Notes under the pieces: generated by a model | What the model was told of the DNA's origin: nothing | Seen by the model: only the letters and a program-made list of their open reading frames with translations | The model's database searches: none | Translations under genes and position numbers: made by a program | Shown here: positions 17,826 through 25,739 of the stretch, piece after piece | Layout: each line of letters begins with the position of its first letter | Numbering within the stretch: the stretch's first letter is position 1 | Origin: a virus | DNA length: 37,603 nt | Reading direction: 5' to 3' (one strand) | Virus record (IMG/VR): IMGVR_UViG_3300003321_000988 | Coordinates: 1-37,603 of that record

Positions 17826-17831
17826 TTACTT

Positions 17832-18941
17832 ATGGCTGCAAGAATTCATGTTCGTCCTAATCTTCCTTACGATGCCCTTTCAAAACATAATGATAATCGT
17901 TATCAATTGCTTTCTGCACGAGGCGTCCCTCCATCTTCTGAAATGTTAGATGCAGATAGTAATTACGTAATTGATAGTCTTGATCAGCTTAGTGAAGATA
18001 TAGAGGGTGTTATTGCAGGTAATATTCCTGGATATGATGATATAGAAAATAGATTTAAATTTTTAACGACAGACGCAGAAAATGTATCTTGGGCTTTTGT
18101 TAGAGAATTTAATATTGGAGATCAAGAAGTCACAAATAGAATTATTAGAGATGGCGCAGTAACTGAAGATAAATTAGATGATGGCGCAATTACTGAATCT
18201 AAAATAGCTACTAATTCTATTACGGAAGAAAAAATAGCTAATGATAGTATTACAACTACTAAAATTTCAGATAATTCTATTACTAATATTAAAATAGTAG
18301 ACGCCACTATCACAACTGTAAAGCTTTCGGATGAATCTGTTACGACAGAAAAAATAGAAGATTCTTCTATTACTACAGATAAATTAGTAAACTCTTCTGT
18401 TACTACAGATAAAATAGAAGATGGTTCTATTACTTTAAGTAAGTTAGCTGCAGAAGTTTTAAGTTTTATTCTTCCTATTGGAACAATTCATAAATATGGA
18501 GGAACCGCTGCTCCAGAAGGATTTCTTTTGTGTAACGGAGCTGCTGTCAGTAGAGCTACGTATGCGGCTTTATTCGCGGTAATAGGCACTTCATTTGGTT
18601 CTGGAGATGGAAATACGACTTTTAATATTCCTGATTTTAGAGGACGTGTAGGTGCTGGATTTGTAGGAAGCGCAGCTGGAAGAATTACAGAAGCTACAAA
18701 TCTTGCAATAGGAGGGTCTGGAGGACAGGAAAAGAAAACCCTTACAACTCAAAATCTTCCTAGCTTTTCTTTATCTTATAATAAATCAATTGCCGGCCTA
18801 ACAACGTTGGGAGGTTCGGGCGGTTTAACGATCCCGCGTGTTTTAGTAGATTCACCCGAACAAACATCATCTATAGGAAATAACTCTCCCCTTAATACTA
18901 TGGATCCTTTTCTATTTGTTAACTATATTATTAAGTATTAA
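17832..18941 (+). CDS. Tail collar-domain protein with decapeptide repeats
   Basis: This 369-residue protein has an N-terminal attachment part (1-105), then ten near-perfect 10-residue repeats of the type G-[AS]-[IV]-T-x-x-K-[IL]-x-x (about 107-206), then a phage tail-collar domain (about 216-290). The collar domain contains GTIHKYGGTAAPEGFLLCNG and FNIPDFRGRVGAGF, both strong family motifs. The repeats probably form a trimeric rod and the collar domain the knob. It sits six bases after the nozzle gene with GGGAGAT upstream, so it is likely a tail appendage fixed near the hub. No reverse transcriptase is present, so it is not a diversity-generating target. Confidence 0.88.
   Translation: MAARIHVRPNLPYDALSKHNDNRYQLLSARGVPPSSEMLDADSNYVIDSLDQLSEDIEGVIAGNIPGYDDIENRFKFLTTDAENVSWAFVREFNIGDQEVTNRIIRDGAVTEDKLDDGAITESKIATNSITEEKIANDSITTTKISDNSITNIKIVDATITTVKLSDESVTTEKIEDSSITTDKLVNSSVTTDKIEDGSITLSKLAAEVLSFILPIGTIHKYGGTAAPEGFLLCNGAAVSRATYAALFAVIGTSFGSGDGNTTFNIPDFRGRVGAGFVGSAAGRITEATNLAIGGSGGQEKKTLTTQNLPSFSLSYNKSIAGLTTLGGSGGLTIPRVLVDSPEQTSSIGNNSPLNTMDPFLFVNYIIKY
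18150..18450 (+). repeat. Ten 30-bp coding repeats
   Basis: A 30-base period runs through this stretch, encoding ten decapeptides such as GAVTEDKLDD, NSITEEKIAN and GSITLSKLAA. Third-position differences between copies show the array is not fresh, yet spacing is exact. The protein unit is common in phage rods. Confidence 0.85.
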
Positions 18942-18943
18942 CA

Positions 18944-19351
18944 ATGATTGATTTTAAAGAAATCTCTTATCAATATCTTTCTCAAATAATCACTGAGCAT
19001 AAATTATCTATAAAGCTCAGGCATCCTTTCCGCTGTTTTTCGATCATAAAAGAAAATCAAGAAGTTGGATTAATGTGTATTGGTGAAAAAGATAAAGAAA
19101 CAGCTGAATCTTCTTTATATATATTTAAAAATTTTAAGTTTAAAGTTTTATTTAAAAATAATTTAATAAAAATTATTAATTTTCCATTTAATTTAGGGTA
19201 TAAAAAAGTAATAGCTTCAACAAAAATAAGAAGCTTAGCTCGTTTACTTGAATGTTTTTCTTTTGAAGGTGTTCAGTTACTTGAAAATTTTTTTGAGGAT
19301 GATTCTGATAAGGAAAAATTTTGGTTTTGTAAAGTGAAGGGAGGAGTATAA
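18944..19351 (+). CDS. GNAT-like protein of the virion gene cluster
   Basis: This 135-residue protein shows a degenerate acetyltransferase-like pattern. NLIKIINFPFNLGYKKVIASTK (about residues 73-94) followed by SLARLLECFSFEGV (about 97-110) resembles the region of GNAT enzymes where the last strands and the helix after the acetyl-CoA site lie. T7 gp13 and some other podovirus proteins near ejection genes have a similar fold. The Q/R-x-x-G-x-G/A acetyl-CoA loop is not visible, so it may be catalytically dead. It lies two bases after the collar protein and one base before the next gene. Confidence 0.5.
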   Translation: MIDFKEISYQYLSQIITEHKLSIKLRHPFRCFSIIKENQEVGLMCIGEKDKETAESSLYIFKNFKFKVLFKNNLIKIINFPFNLGYKKVIASTKIRSLARLLECFSFEGVQLLENFFEDDSDKEKFWFCKVKGGV

Positions 19352-19352
19352 C

Positions 19353-20384
19353 ATGAGTGGTATTTTTGGCGGCGATGATTCTCCACCTCCAGCTCCTGTC
19401 TATATTCCTCCTCCTCCTCCTGAAGAAATAATGGATGTTATTGATAAAGTATCAGGAGTTCAGTCTATTATCGTAAAAGGCCCTGATGGAAAGAAACAGC
19501 GAATTGTTGAAAGACTTCCTCGCACTCCTGAAGAAGAAGCTCTTTATAAGAGTGCTGAGGAAATCATAAAGACTTCTCTTCAAAACATTCAAGACCTTTA
19601 TAGATATGATCCTAACCAACTTGCAAATTTTCAGCCTTTCATTGATACTTTCGCGAATCTCAATGAAGAAAGGCAAAAAGATTTATCCCAAATAGCGGAT
19701 TTTTCAGATATTTCTCAACAAGTTGCTGATTTTAAAAAAATGAATCAAACTCTGTTAGATGAAGAAATTCAACGTCGAGATCGTTCTATTGAAGAATCGT
19801 TAGCTCATAAAGGGCTTAGTAATAGTACTTCTGCTACAGAATATAGAACCTCTATGGCTCGTAACGCTGATCTAGCGCGTCTGCAGAATAACGTTAATGC
19901 TGATATTTATGGACAACAATTAGCAGCTCAACGTCTTGATACAAATGCAAGAGCGTTTGGATTAAGAGAACAAGGTAGGCAAGGAAGAGCGCAAGCTGCT
20001 GAACTTGGCTATAATCTTGAAAGACAAAAAATAGAAGATTTAGAGAACAAGAGAAAGCAAGCTATTATTGAAAATCAGAACCTCTTAGGAGTTGGTGCAG
20101 GTATTAGAGGCGAAGATATAAATAAAGCTGTTATGTCTCGTGCTCCTGACATTGCAAATCAAACTTTCTCTATGATAAATGCTGACGCTTTGAATCGTTA
20201 CAATTCAAGCGTTGCAGCACAAAATTCAGCTTATCAAAATCAACTTATGGAATATAAAATGCAGCCTCCAAGCTTTGGTGATAGGTTACTTCAGCTAGGT
20301 GGAACAATAGGTGGGACAATGTTGACGGCGCCTTCTAGTTCTGTTGCTGGGAAGTTAGGCAATCGTCTTTTCTTAGGAAGTTAA
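19353..20384 (+). CDS. Putative internal virion / ejection protein 1
   Basis: This 343-residue protein has a very strong GAAGGGAGGAG ribosome-binding site. The N terminus is Pro-rich (PPPAPVYIPPPPPEE, residues 11-25). The middle is long, helical and rich in Gln, Arg and Ala (about 120-240, with LAHKGLSNSTSATEYR). The C terminus is Gly/Thr/Leu-rich (LGGTIGGTMLTAPSSS) and could insert in membrane. Such proteins encoded after the tail hub in podoviruses are packaged inside the head and leave ahead of DNA to build a channel. The assignment is by order and composition. Confidence 0.6.
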   Translation: MSGIFGGDDSPPPAPVYIPPPPPEEIMDVIDKVSGVQSIIVKGPDGKKQRIVERLPRTPEEEALYKSAEEIIKTSLQNIQDLYRYDPNQLANFQPFIDTFANLNEERQKDLSQIADFSDISQQVADFKKMNQTLLDEEIQRRDRSIEESLAHKGLSNSTSATEYRTSMARNADLARLQNNVNADIYGQQLAAQRLDTNARAFGLREQGRQGRAQAAELGYNLERQKIEDLENKRKQAIIENQNLLGVGAGIRGEDINKAVMSRAPDIANQTFSMINADALNRYNSSVAAQNSAYQNQLMEYKMQPPSFGDRLLQLGGTIGGTMLTAPSSSVAGKLGNRLFLGS

Positions 20385-20388
20385 ATTC

Positions 20389-21585
20389 ATGGTAAATAAA
20401 GCACTCAAAAGAATGCAGGACACAACCGCTTTGGGCGCACAACTTGCGAACCAAAAGTATATGGCTAATCAAAGTCTTCCTAATGAATATGATGTGGACG
20501 CAGATCTTTTTGGTGAAATTCAAAACCAATTTTCTGGCTATAATGGAAGGGGGCCTCGTGGAATAGATGCGCTTGTTTCTGGTCTTGCAACAGGCGCTAA
20601 ATATGGTTCTAAGATGAAAGGATTGGCTCTTCGAAAAGAAGAATTAGAAAAATTTAATCGTGTTATGGATTATTTTTCTTCAGTTAATGCAGAAGCAGAA
20701 AAGATTAATCAAAAAAACTTGAAAAAAGAAGAGGTCCGAGAACAACTTATGCCCTATGCGCTTGCCTCCTTAGAAATGGCGTATAGCGGCCAGCCTTATG
20801 AGGTGGTTAACGATAAAATTAAAAACCTATATGAACAAGCACAATTAAACGATCCTTCTATTAAAGGTAAATTTATTGGATACATTCCTAATACTCCTCT
20901 CATTAATGTGAGAGATGAAAATGGAAAGAATATGGTATTTTCTTTGTCTCAAATTACTGGTGAAGATGGAATTAGAAGAATTCAGGGAGATTGGATTGAT
21001 AGGCAAAAAATGTCTATGCAAGAAAGGCATTTCGATCAAGGTTTAGCTTTACAAGAAAGAGGCCTTGGAATTCAACAACAGAATGCTGATACATCAAGAA
21101 TGGCTCTAGAGGCAAAGAAGGCAGAAGAAAAAGCAAAAAGTCCTGAGGAATTAGAAAAAGAAACTTATTTGAGATTATATGATCTTCTTTCAAGTGAGGA
21201 TGTTGATCCTACAATCGGGGCAGGAACAAAAGTAAAGAATTGGGTTGCTCAAAATGTCCCGGTTGTAGGAGGATTGGTTGAAAGCGGATTGGCGCCTCAA
21301 CAAGAATACCAACAATTACTTGCTGATTTAAAAGGTCTAAGATTTAAGAAATTTGGATATAGAAATCAGGCTGAATTTAATAAAATTAAAACCCTTGAAG
21401 AAAGCCTTCCTAAAGATCAAGCAAAACAATTCGTTGCTAATGAACTTAAAAAATTAGGGATAGATGTTTCTAATCCATCTCAACAAACTATAAAAGTTCA
21501 AGACCCTTCTACAGGAAGAATTGCTGTTCTCTCTCCGGATCAAGCTAAAGTAGCTGAACAAAGAGGGGGAGTTGTTGTTCCATGA
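20389..21585 (+). CDS. Putative internal virion / ejection protein 2
   Basis: This 398-residue protein starts at ATG 20389 with AGGAAG upstream. It is mostly helical and charged, with a Gln/Arg-rich central stretch (RQKMSMQERHFDQGLALQER at about 205-224) and a KSPEELEKETYLRLYDLLSS helix. The C-terminal end reads DPSTGRIAVLSPDQAKVAEQ, similar to short degenerate motifs in other ejection or internal proteins. It overlaps the next gene by four bases (ATGA at 21582). It probably forms, with its two neighbours, the set of ejected proteins. Confidence 0.6.
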   Translation: MVNKALKRMQDTTALGAQLANQKYMANQSLPNEYDVDADLFGEIQNQFSGYNGRGPRGIDALVSGLATGAKYGSKMKGLALRKEELEKFNRVMDYFSSVNAEAEKINQKNLKKEEVREQLMPYALASLEMAYSGQPYEVVNDKIKNLYEQAQLNDPSIKGKFIGYIPNTPLINVRDENGKNMVFSLSQITGEDGIRRIQGDWIDRQKMSMQERHFDQGLALQERGLGIQQQNADTSRMALEAKKAEEKAKSPEELEKETYLRLYDLLSSEDVDPTIGAGTKVKNWVAQNVPVVGGLVESGLAPQQEYQQLLADLKGLRFKKFGYRNQAEFNKIKTLEESLPKDQAKQFVANELKKLGIDVSNPSQQTIKVQDPSTGRIAVLSPDQAKVAEQRGGVVVP

Positions 21586-23558
21586 AAGATATTTTTGAAG
21601 GATTAAATCCTAAATTTATAGATGAAAATAATAGCCCTAAAGATATATTTGAGGGATTAGATCCTGTTTTTCTTCCTAATGAGGGAAATATTCCAAAAGA
21701 AACACAACCGGAGAGTTCTCCCGAAGATATTTTAAAAGCAAAGGGAATTCCTCAGATTGTTTCGGCTGCTTATGATAATTTCTCAAAACTTCCAGATGAT
21801 TCTAAGAAACAGCTTTTTAATGATATTGTCAGAGTTGCTATTAAGGGTCCTTTAGGAGGAGCTTCTTCTGTTGTAGATTTTTTCAGCACGCTTCCTTTAA
21901 ATGCCTCTAAAGCTATTTATAATACTCTTGCTCCGGAAGATGCAAAAGTTCCATATCTTAAATCATTTGAACAAAAATCAGATGAATTTGTTGATTATCT
22001 AGCAAATAAGGCAGGATTAGATACTTCTGGTACCGGTCCTGTCACTGAAGGCGTAAAACTTGCAACGGGTGTTCTAACAGGAGGTGGTTTAGGTAAAGCT
22101 TTAACTTCTCTTCCAAAAGCCGCTTCTTCTTTACTTGGATCTACAAATCCTCAAGTTCTTGTTGGTGCTGCTGGAACAGGTGCTGGAATGGAAATAGCAA
22201 AAGAACAAGGCGCTGGAACTTTAGGACAATTAGGTTCAGGGATTGTTAGCGGAGCACTTGCAGAATCATTACCTTTTGTTTTGAATAAAAAAAGTTGGGC
22301 TAATGGTATAGAAAAAGCATTAATAAAAGGATTTGGTCTTGATAAAAAAAATTTAAAATTAGATGCCCTTGAATCTGCTGATAAATTAGGAATAGAGTTA
22401 CCTGCTGCTGCTGCAACCGATAGTGTAGTAACAGCTTTTGCAAATCAAGCTATTAGTAAATTGCCTTGGGTTGGTAATAAATTAAGGGATAAAGTTAATC
22501 AAACATCGGAACAATTTCAAAAGGCATGGGATAATATGCTTAATTCCATAGCTCCCAAAATTGATCATGAATTAAGCAAAGAAGCTAAATCAATTTATAA
22601 AGTTCCAAACAATCTTCTTAAAAATTCTGAGGACTCGGTTTCTCCTGAGCTTATCCTTAATAAAATTAAAGAAACACGTGAATTTCTAAAATCTCCTATT
22701 AAGTCAGACCCAACAAAAAAATTATCTTCTTATATGAATGAATTAGAAGAATCCTTATTACCACAAAAAATGGAAATTAATAAACAAGATCTTCCTAAAA
22801 ACTTTCAAAATTTTCCTACTAATGTACAAGAAAAAATTTTAAAAGAATTATCTTCATCTATAAATGCGCCTTATATCTCGGTTCAAGAAGTATTAAGGTC
22901 TAAAATAGAGCTTAATAAGATTATGAGAGATAGAAATTTATTTGATAGAACAGACACAGATACTCTAGGTTTTTTAAATGGAATTAAATCTTCTATAGAT
23001 GAAACTTTGGCAGAATATGGGAAAACAAATCCTAAATGGTGGAATGCTTTTAAAAAAGCTGATAAAGAATATGCCTCTTTAGCTAAAAGAGAAAATTTAG
23101 AACAAGAGTTTGCAGGAAAAATTATAAATCCTACTACTCAAGAAGTCTCTTATACCCCTCTTGTTAAAATGCTTGAGGATCCTTCTCAACAAAAATTCCT
23201 TAAAAATAATCTTGGTGAAGCTAATTATAAAAAATTAGATGACTTTATAAATGTTGCGCGCTCTATGGATAATGCTAAAAGAAATATATTGAACCCTTCA
23301 AGCACAGCATTAGTCGGAGGAGCGATGTCTTTAATTCAAGGGTTAGTTTTTGGGACTAATATTTTCCCAGCAATACTTACATCTTTATCAGCTTATGGAA
23401 CAAGCAAATTTCTTACTGATAAAAGGTTCTTGAATGTAGCTATGGATTTTGCAAAAAAACCATCTGAAACTTTGGCTCAAAGATTAGATAAGATCGTAAA
23501 AGATAGAACAGGCGTTGGTATTCAATCTTTAGTAAAACAAATTTCTCCTAACGAATAA
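21582..23558 (+). CDS. Large internal virion / ejection protein 3
   Basis: This 658-residue protein begins with a repeated heptamer-like motif (DIFEGLNPKF at 3-12 and DIFEGLDPVF at 21-30). Similar N-terminal motifs occur in internal proteins of podoviruses. It has two apolar Ala/Gly-rich regions (about 153-230, and LVGGAMSLIQGLVFGTNIFPA near 580-600) that could span a membrane, separated by long charged helices. No lytic transglycosylase motif is seen. It ends the virion block, and a 52-residue membrane protein starts four bases after its stop. Confidence 0.6.
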   Translation: MKDIFEGLNPKFIDENNSPKDIFEGLDPVFLPNEGNIPKETQPESSPEDILKAKGIPQIVSAAYDNFSKLPDDSKKQLFNDIVRVAIKGPLGGASSVVDFFSTLPLNASKAIYNTLAPEDAKVPYLKSFEQKSDEFVDYLANKAGLDTSGTGPVTEGVKLATGVLTGGGLGKALTSLPKAASSLLGSTNPQVLVGAAGTGAGMEIAKEQGAGTLGQLGSGIVSGALAESLPFVLNKKSWANGIEKALIKGFGLDKKNLKLDALESADKLGIELPAAAATDSVVTAFANQAISKLPWVGNKLRDKVNQTSEQFQKAWDNMLNSIAPKIDHELSKEAKSIYKVPNNLLKNSEDSVSPELILNKIKETREFLKSPIKSDPTKKLSSYMNELEESLLPQKMEINKQDLPKNFQNFPTNVQEKILKELSSSINAPYISVQEVLRSKIELNKIMRDRNLFDRTDTDTLGFLNGIKSSIDETLAEYGKTNPKWWNAFKKADKEYASLAKRENLEQEFAGKIINPTTQEVSYTPLVKMLEDPSQQKFLKNNLGEANYKKLDDFINVARSMDNAKRNILNPSSTALVGGAMSLIQGLVFGTNIFPAILTSLSAYGTSKFLTDKRFLNVAMDFAKKPSETLAQRLDKIVKDRTGVGIQSLVKQISPNE

Positions 23559-23562
23559 TGAA

Positions 23563-23721
23563 ATGGAGAAGTTACCAGATGATCGTTATAAAGAGATTAT
23601 AAGCCTACTTTTAAAAATAATTTTATATGTTATAATGGTATACTTAACGATAATTAAAAAAGAAACTGAAACTGTTAGCGTGCTAATGAAGATAACACAG
23701 ATATTAGCATCTACTATTTAA
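23563..23721 (+). CDS. 52-residue single-span membrane protein, holin candidate
   Basis: This short gene starts just after the ejection protein stop and ends 24 bases before the next gene. The product is MEKLPDDRYK followed by a strongly hydrophobic segment of about 20 residues (EIISLLLKIILYVIMVYLTI), then a charged stretch and a mildly hydrophobic end. One membrane span with a short charged N terminus is compatible with a small holin or an antiholin. It sits between virion genes and a two-span membrane protein, a frequent place for lysis-timing genes. No strong ribosome-binding site is seen; translation may be coupled to the upstream gene. Confidence 0.45.
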   Translation: MEKLPDDRYKEIISLLLKIILYVIMVYLTIIKKETETVSVLMKITQILASTI

Positions 23722-23745
23722 ATAAATATAAAAAGGAGAAGTAAA

Positions 23746-24042
23746 ATGAAAAATTCTAAATTATATAAACATTTAATTAATTATTATAAAAATGCAGGAT
23801 GCCCATTGCTAGGTTCTAAACCTTTTACTACCTATCAAAAAGTAGGAATTATTATGGGAGAATTAGCTTTTTTAGCTTTGCCTATATGGATGTTTATTCA
23901 GACTTGGAAAGAGTTTTTAAATAATGAAAGAGGGTTCATTTCTACAAATTTATTGTCGATTCTAAGCATATGGCTTTTATGTGGTCTCTTGGATATACAT
24001 TTTGAAATTTATGGATCTAAAGAAAAAAAGAAAAGATCTTAA
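23746..24042 (+). CDS. Two-span membrane protein, holin candidate
   Basis: This 98-residue protein has an AAAAGGAG ribosome-binding site. Two hydrophobic segments (about residues 33-51 and 65-85) are separated by a short charged loop (QTWKEFLNNERGF), and the C terminus is very basic (GSKEKKKRS). Size, two spans and a Lys-rich tail fit a class II holin that would release the cytoplasmic lysozyme encoded at 30161-30655. It is the last gene of the plus-strand late operon and faces the minus-strand accessory genes. No family is recognised, so the holin role is an inference. Confidence 0.5.
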   Translation: MKNSKLYKHLINYYKNAGCPLLGSKPFTTYQKVGIIMGELAFLALPIWMFIQTWKEFLNNERGFISTNLLSILSIWLLCGLLDIHFEIYGSKEKKKRS

Positions 24043-24079
24043 AGTTTCTTAGTGATTTTTTTTAAGAGAGTCTATAGCT

Positions 24080-24262
24080 TTATTCCTTTGCTATTTCATA
24101 GCATCGTTCGCATAAATCAGGAATAGGATAACGCCCTACATCCTCTCTAACTCTCCAACATCTTTCGCATCTTTTTAAAAATTTAAGTTTAAATGAAAAT
24201 GAAGTAATATCATTAGAATCTTCACTCTCAACATCAAGATTTCTTTTTTCTTCATCTATCAT
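24080..24262 (-). CDS. Stand-alone IleRS C-terminal zinc-finger domain protein
   Basis: The 60-residue protein is almost entirely one motif. After an acidic 29-residue leader it has C32-x-x-C35-W36, then EDVG (40-43), then C51-x-x-C54. This is the pattern of the C-terminal zinc-binding domain of bacterial isoleucyl-tRNA synthetase, closest in feel to the alphaproteobacterial form (CARCWRVLPEVG type). In E. coli that domain is needed for tRNA recognition. Here it is encoded alone, so it might bind tRNA-Ile or IleRS, modify charging, or be reused for another nucleic acid. The gene overlaps the upstream membrane-protein gene by 11 bases. The related FPG zinc finger is a less likely reading. Confidence 0.75.
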   Translation of the reverse strand: MIDEEKRNLDVESEDSNDITSFSFKLKFLKRCERCWRVREDVGRYPIPDLCERCYEIAKE

Positions 24263-24605
24263 TAATTTTCCTTTCTTTTAATAAGGAATCTATTTTTTCT
24301 TCTAAAAGCTTCATGCTTTTATTATAGAGAGGAATTTCATTAAATTTAATATCCTGAGTATATTTTATACCCATCATTAAATATAATGTTTTTGAACTTG
24401 GGATAATGATGGATATAAAAAATGAAATAAGAGAAATATATGTTAGTGTTTTTAAATACTTCCTCGTTAAATTTCTTTCTCTTTCTTCTATAAAAGGAAT
24501 TAAAAATCCTAAAATTGCAATGAATAAAAACCCAATAAGGACTATAAGGTCTGAATATTGTTTCAATTTTTCACAAAAATCCGTTAAATATAACCAAAGC
24601 ATCAT
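24252..24605 (-). CDS. Two-span membrane protein with helical tail
   Basis: I place the start at ATG 24605 (117 residues) rather than an upstream TTG. Two hydrophobic spans lie at about residues 20-40 and 54-72, separated by a charged loop (EERERNLTRKYLK). Then comes PSSKTLYLMMGIKY and a C-terminal helix (NKSMKLLEEKIDSLL). A similar layout (two spans, PS-x-x-x-x-Y, amphipathic tail) occurs in small phage membrane proteins of unknown function. It could be an exclusion or lysis-control protein. It overlaps the zinc-finger gene downstream and lies 32 bases after the PLD gene. Confidence 0.55.
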   Translation of the reverse strand: MMLWLYLTDFCEKLKQYSDLIVLIGFLFIAILGFLIPFIEERERNLTRKYLKTLTYISLISFFISIIIPSSKTLYLMMGIKYTQDIKFNEIPLYNKSMKLLEEKIDSLLKERKINDR

Positions 24606-24637
24606 TTTTTGCAACTTTCTGAATTCTGATATTTCAT

Positions 24638-25135
24638 TTAATTTAATATTGTTTCTTCAAAATTATTTTTATATATATCTGCAAGTTCTTTGCTTTTAAT
24701 AAAATTAATATTTTCTTCGTTTCTTAAAGCATTTTGTGTCCAGTTAAAAGAACCTGTAATGACGAGGTCGTCATCTATAATCATAATTTTGTTATGAGCA
24801 AGCCCGCGTTTTGTTTCATCTTGAACAATAACAGAAAGGTTATTTTCACGAAGTTTTTTTGTTTTTGAATAAGTCTCTTTTTCTCTTCCTTTGTCTATAT
24901 ACACAATAACTTTTATACCTCTTTTTTTAGCGCCAATAAGTGCCTCTGCAATCTCATTATGGGTAAAGGAGTATGCTTGCACATAAATACTTTTTTTAGC
25001 ATTATCTATGGCCTTGATAACCTTAATACTGCAATTTTCATGTGGAGAAAAACAAACACTTATATCCGCTTGGTAGCAAAAAGCTGATGTTGAATATAGA
25101 AATATAGATATAAGAAAATTATAGATTAATTTCAT
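24638..25135 (-). CDS. Exported PLD-family nuclease/phospholipase (Nuc-like)
   Basis: This 165-residue protein begins with a signal peptide (hydrophobic residues 4-18, likely cleavage near SAFC-YQ) and contains a single HKD catalytic motif: H114-x-K116 and D121, followed by GSFN (128-131). Cys28 and Cys35 (VCFSPHENC) match the conserved N-terminal pair of the Nuc family. Members dimerise and hydrolyse DNA or phospholipids in the periplasm; the Rickettsia Pld protein has the same single-HKD exported layout. Functions could be destruction of incoming DNA, nutrient release or membrane attack outside the bacterium. It is in an accessory minus-strand cluster, 11 bases after the IHF-alpha-like gene. 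Confidence 0.88.
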   Translation of the reverse strand: MKLIYNFLISIFLYSTSAFCYQADISVCFSPHENCSIKVIKAIDNAKKSIYVQAYSFTHNEIAEALIGAKKRGIKVIVYIDKGREKETYSKTKKLRENNLSVIVQDETKRGLAHNKIMIIDDDLVITGSFNWTQNALRNEENINFIKSKELADIYKNNFEETILN

Positions 25136-25146
25136 TTTATACTTCC

Positions 25147-25434
25147 TTATATATCTCTAATTTCTTCTTTTAAACTTCGAGAAGGTATAAATTTCACAAC
25201 ATATCTTTCTGATATTATATGTGATTCTCCTGTTTTTGGATTTCTTCCTATCCTTTCCTTTTTATGGAAGACTTTAAATTTCCCAAAATTGGTAATTCCT
25301 ACTGTTTCTTTCTTCTGTAAAACATTTCCGATGCAATCAATCATATCTCTATAAAATTTTCTTCCTTCTTTATATGTGCAATCTAAAGTATAAGAAATGA
25401 TTGGAATAAGTTCATTTAAGGTAATTTTTTTCAT
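25147..25434 (-). CDS. IHF-alpha-like DNA-bending protein
   Basis: This 95-residue protein is a clear member of the HU/IHF family. It has an N-terminal helix pair, the signature NFGKFKVFHKKERIGRNPKT (residues 49-68) and the minor-groove loop with RNPKTGE (64-70, intercalating Pro66), then the C-terminal helix. The fit is nearer to IHF alpha than to HU because of the GKF-x-V and RNPKTGE wording. It lies 18 bases downstream of a second, different family member, so the two probably make a heterodimer. Two Cys residues (19 and 34) are unusual. It may support recombination, packaging or phage/host transcription control. Confidence 0.9.
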   Translation of the reverse strand: MKKITLNELIPIISYTLDCTYKEGRKFYRDMIDCIGNVLQKKETVGITNFGKFKVFHKKERIGRNPKTGESHIISERYVVKFIPSRSLKEEIRDI

Positions 25435-25452
25435 GTGATATATTCTTTCTTT

Positions 25453-25731
25453 TTATTTATTAACTATTTTCCTTAAAAATTCTGAAGGTTTAAAAACAAT
25501 TTTTTTACCCTCAGGGGCATATATTTTTTCTTGAGTTTGAGGATTCCTAGATTCTTTAGGATCCATTCTTTTTAAGAAAAAACTTCCAAATCCTCTAAGT
25601 TCTATATTTGAGTCATTTTTTAAGGATTTAGAAAGAGCTTCAAAGAAAATATTTATTGTTTTTTCTATATTTTTTCTTTCTCTAAAATAGTACTTTTTTT
25701 GCATTACCTTAATTAAATCACTTTTTTGCAT
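25453..25731 (-). CDS. IHF-beta-like DNA-bending protein
   Basis: This 92-residue HU/IHF family member starts like IHF beta (MQKSDLIKVMQKKY). The signature runs GFGSFFLKRMDPKESRNPQT (residues 47-66), with the intercalating Pro64. A basic end (KIVFKPSEFLRKIVNK) completes the fold. It is encoded directly before the IHF-alpha-like gene, so a phage IHF heterodimer is likely. The two proteins are diverged from each other, not recent duplicates. IHF is used by many phages, but they normally rely on the host copy; carrying both subunits is unusual. Confidence 0.9.
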   Translation of the reverse strand: MQKSDLIKVMQKKYYFRERKNIEKTINIFFEALSKSLKNDSNIELRGFGSFFLKRMDPKESRNPQTQEKIYAPEGKKIVFKPSEFLRKIVNK

Positions 25732-25739
25732 TACCTTTA

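Noticed and set aside
18150-18450. CRISPR array from the regular 30-base period
   Set aside because: The repeats are in-frame, directly adjacent, diverged at third positions and encode decapeptides; there are no spacers.
18150-18941. Diversity-generating retroelement target in the collar protein, as in phage BPP-1
   Set aside because: No reverse transcriptase gene, template repeat or accessory gene is visible anywhere in the window.
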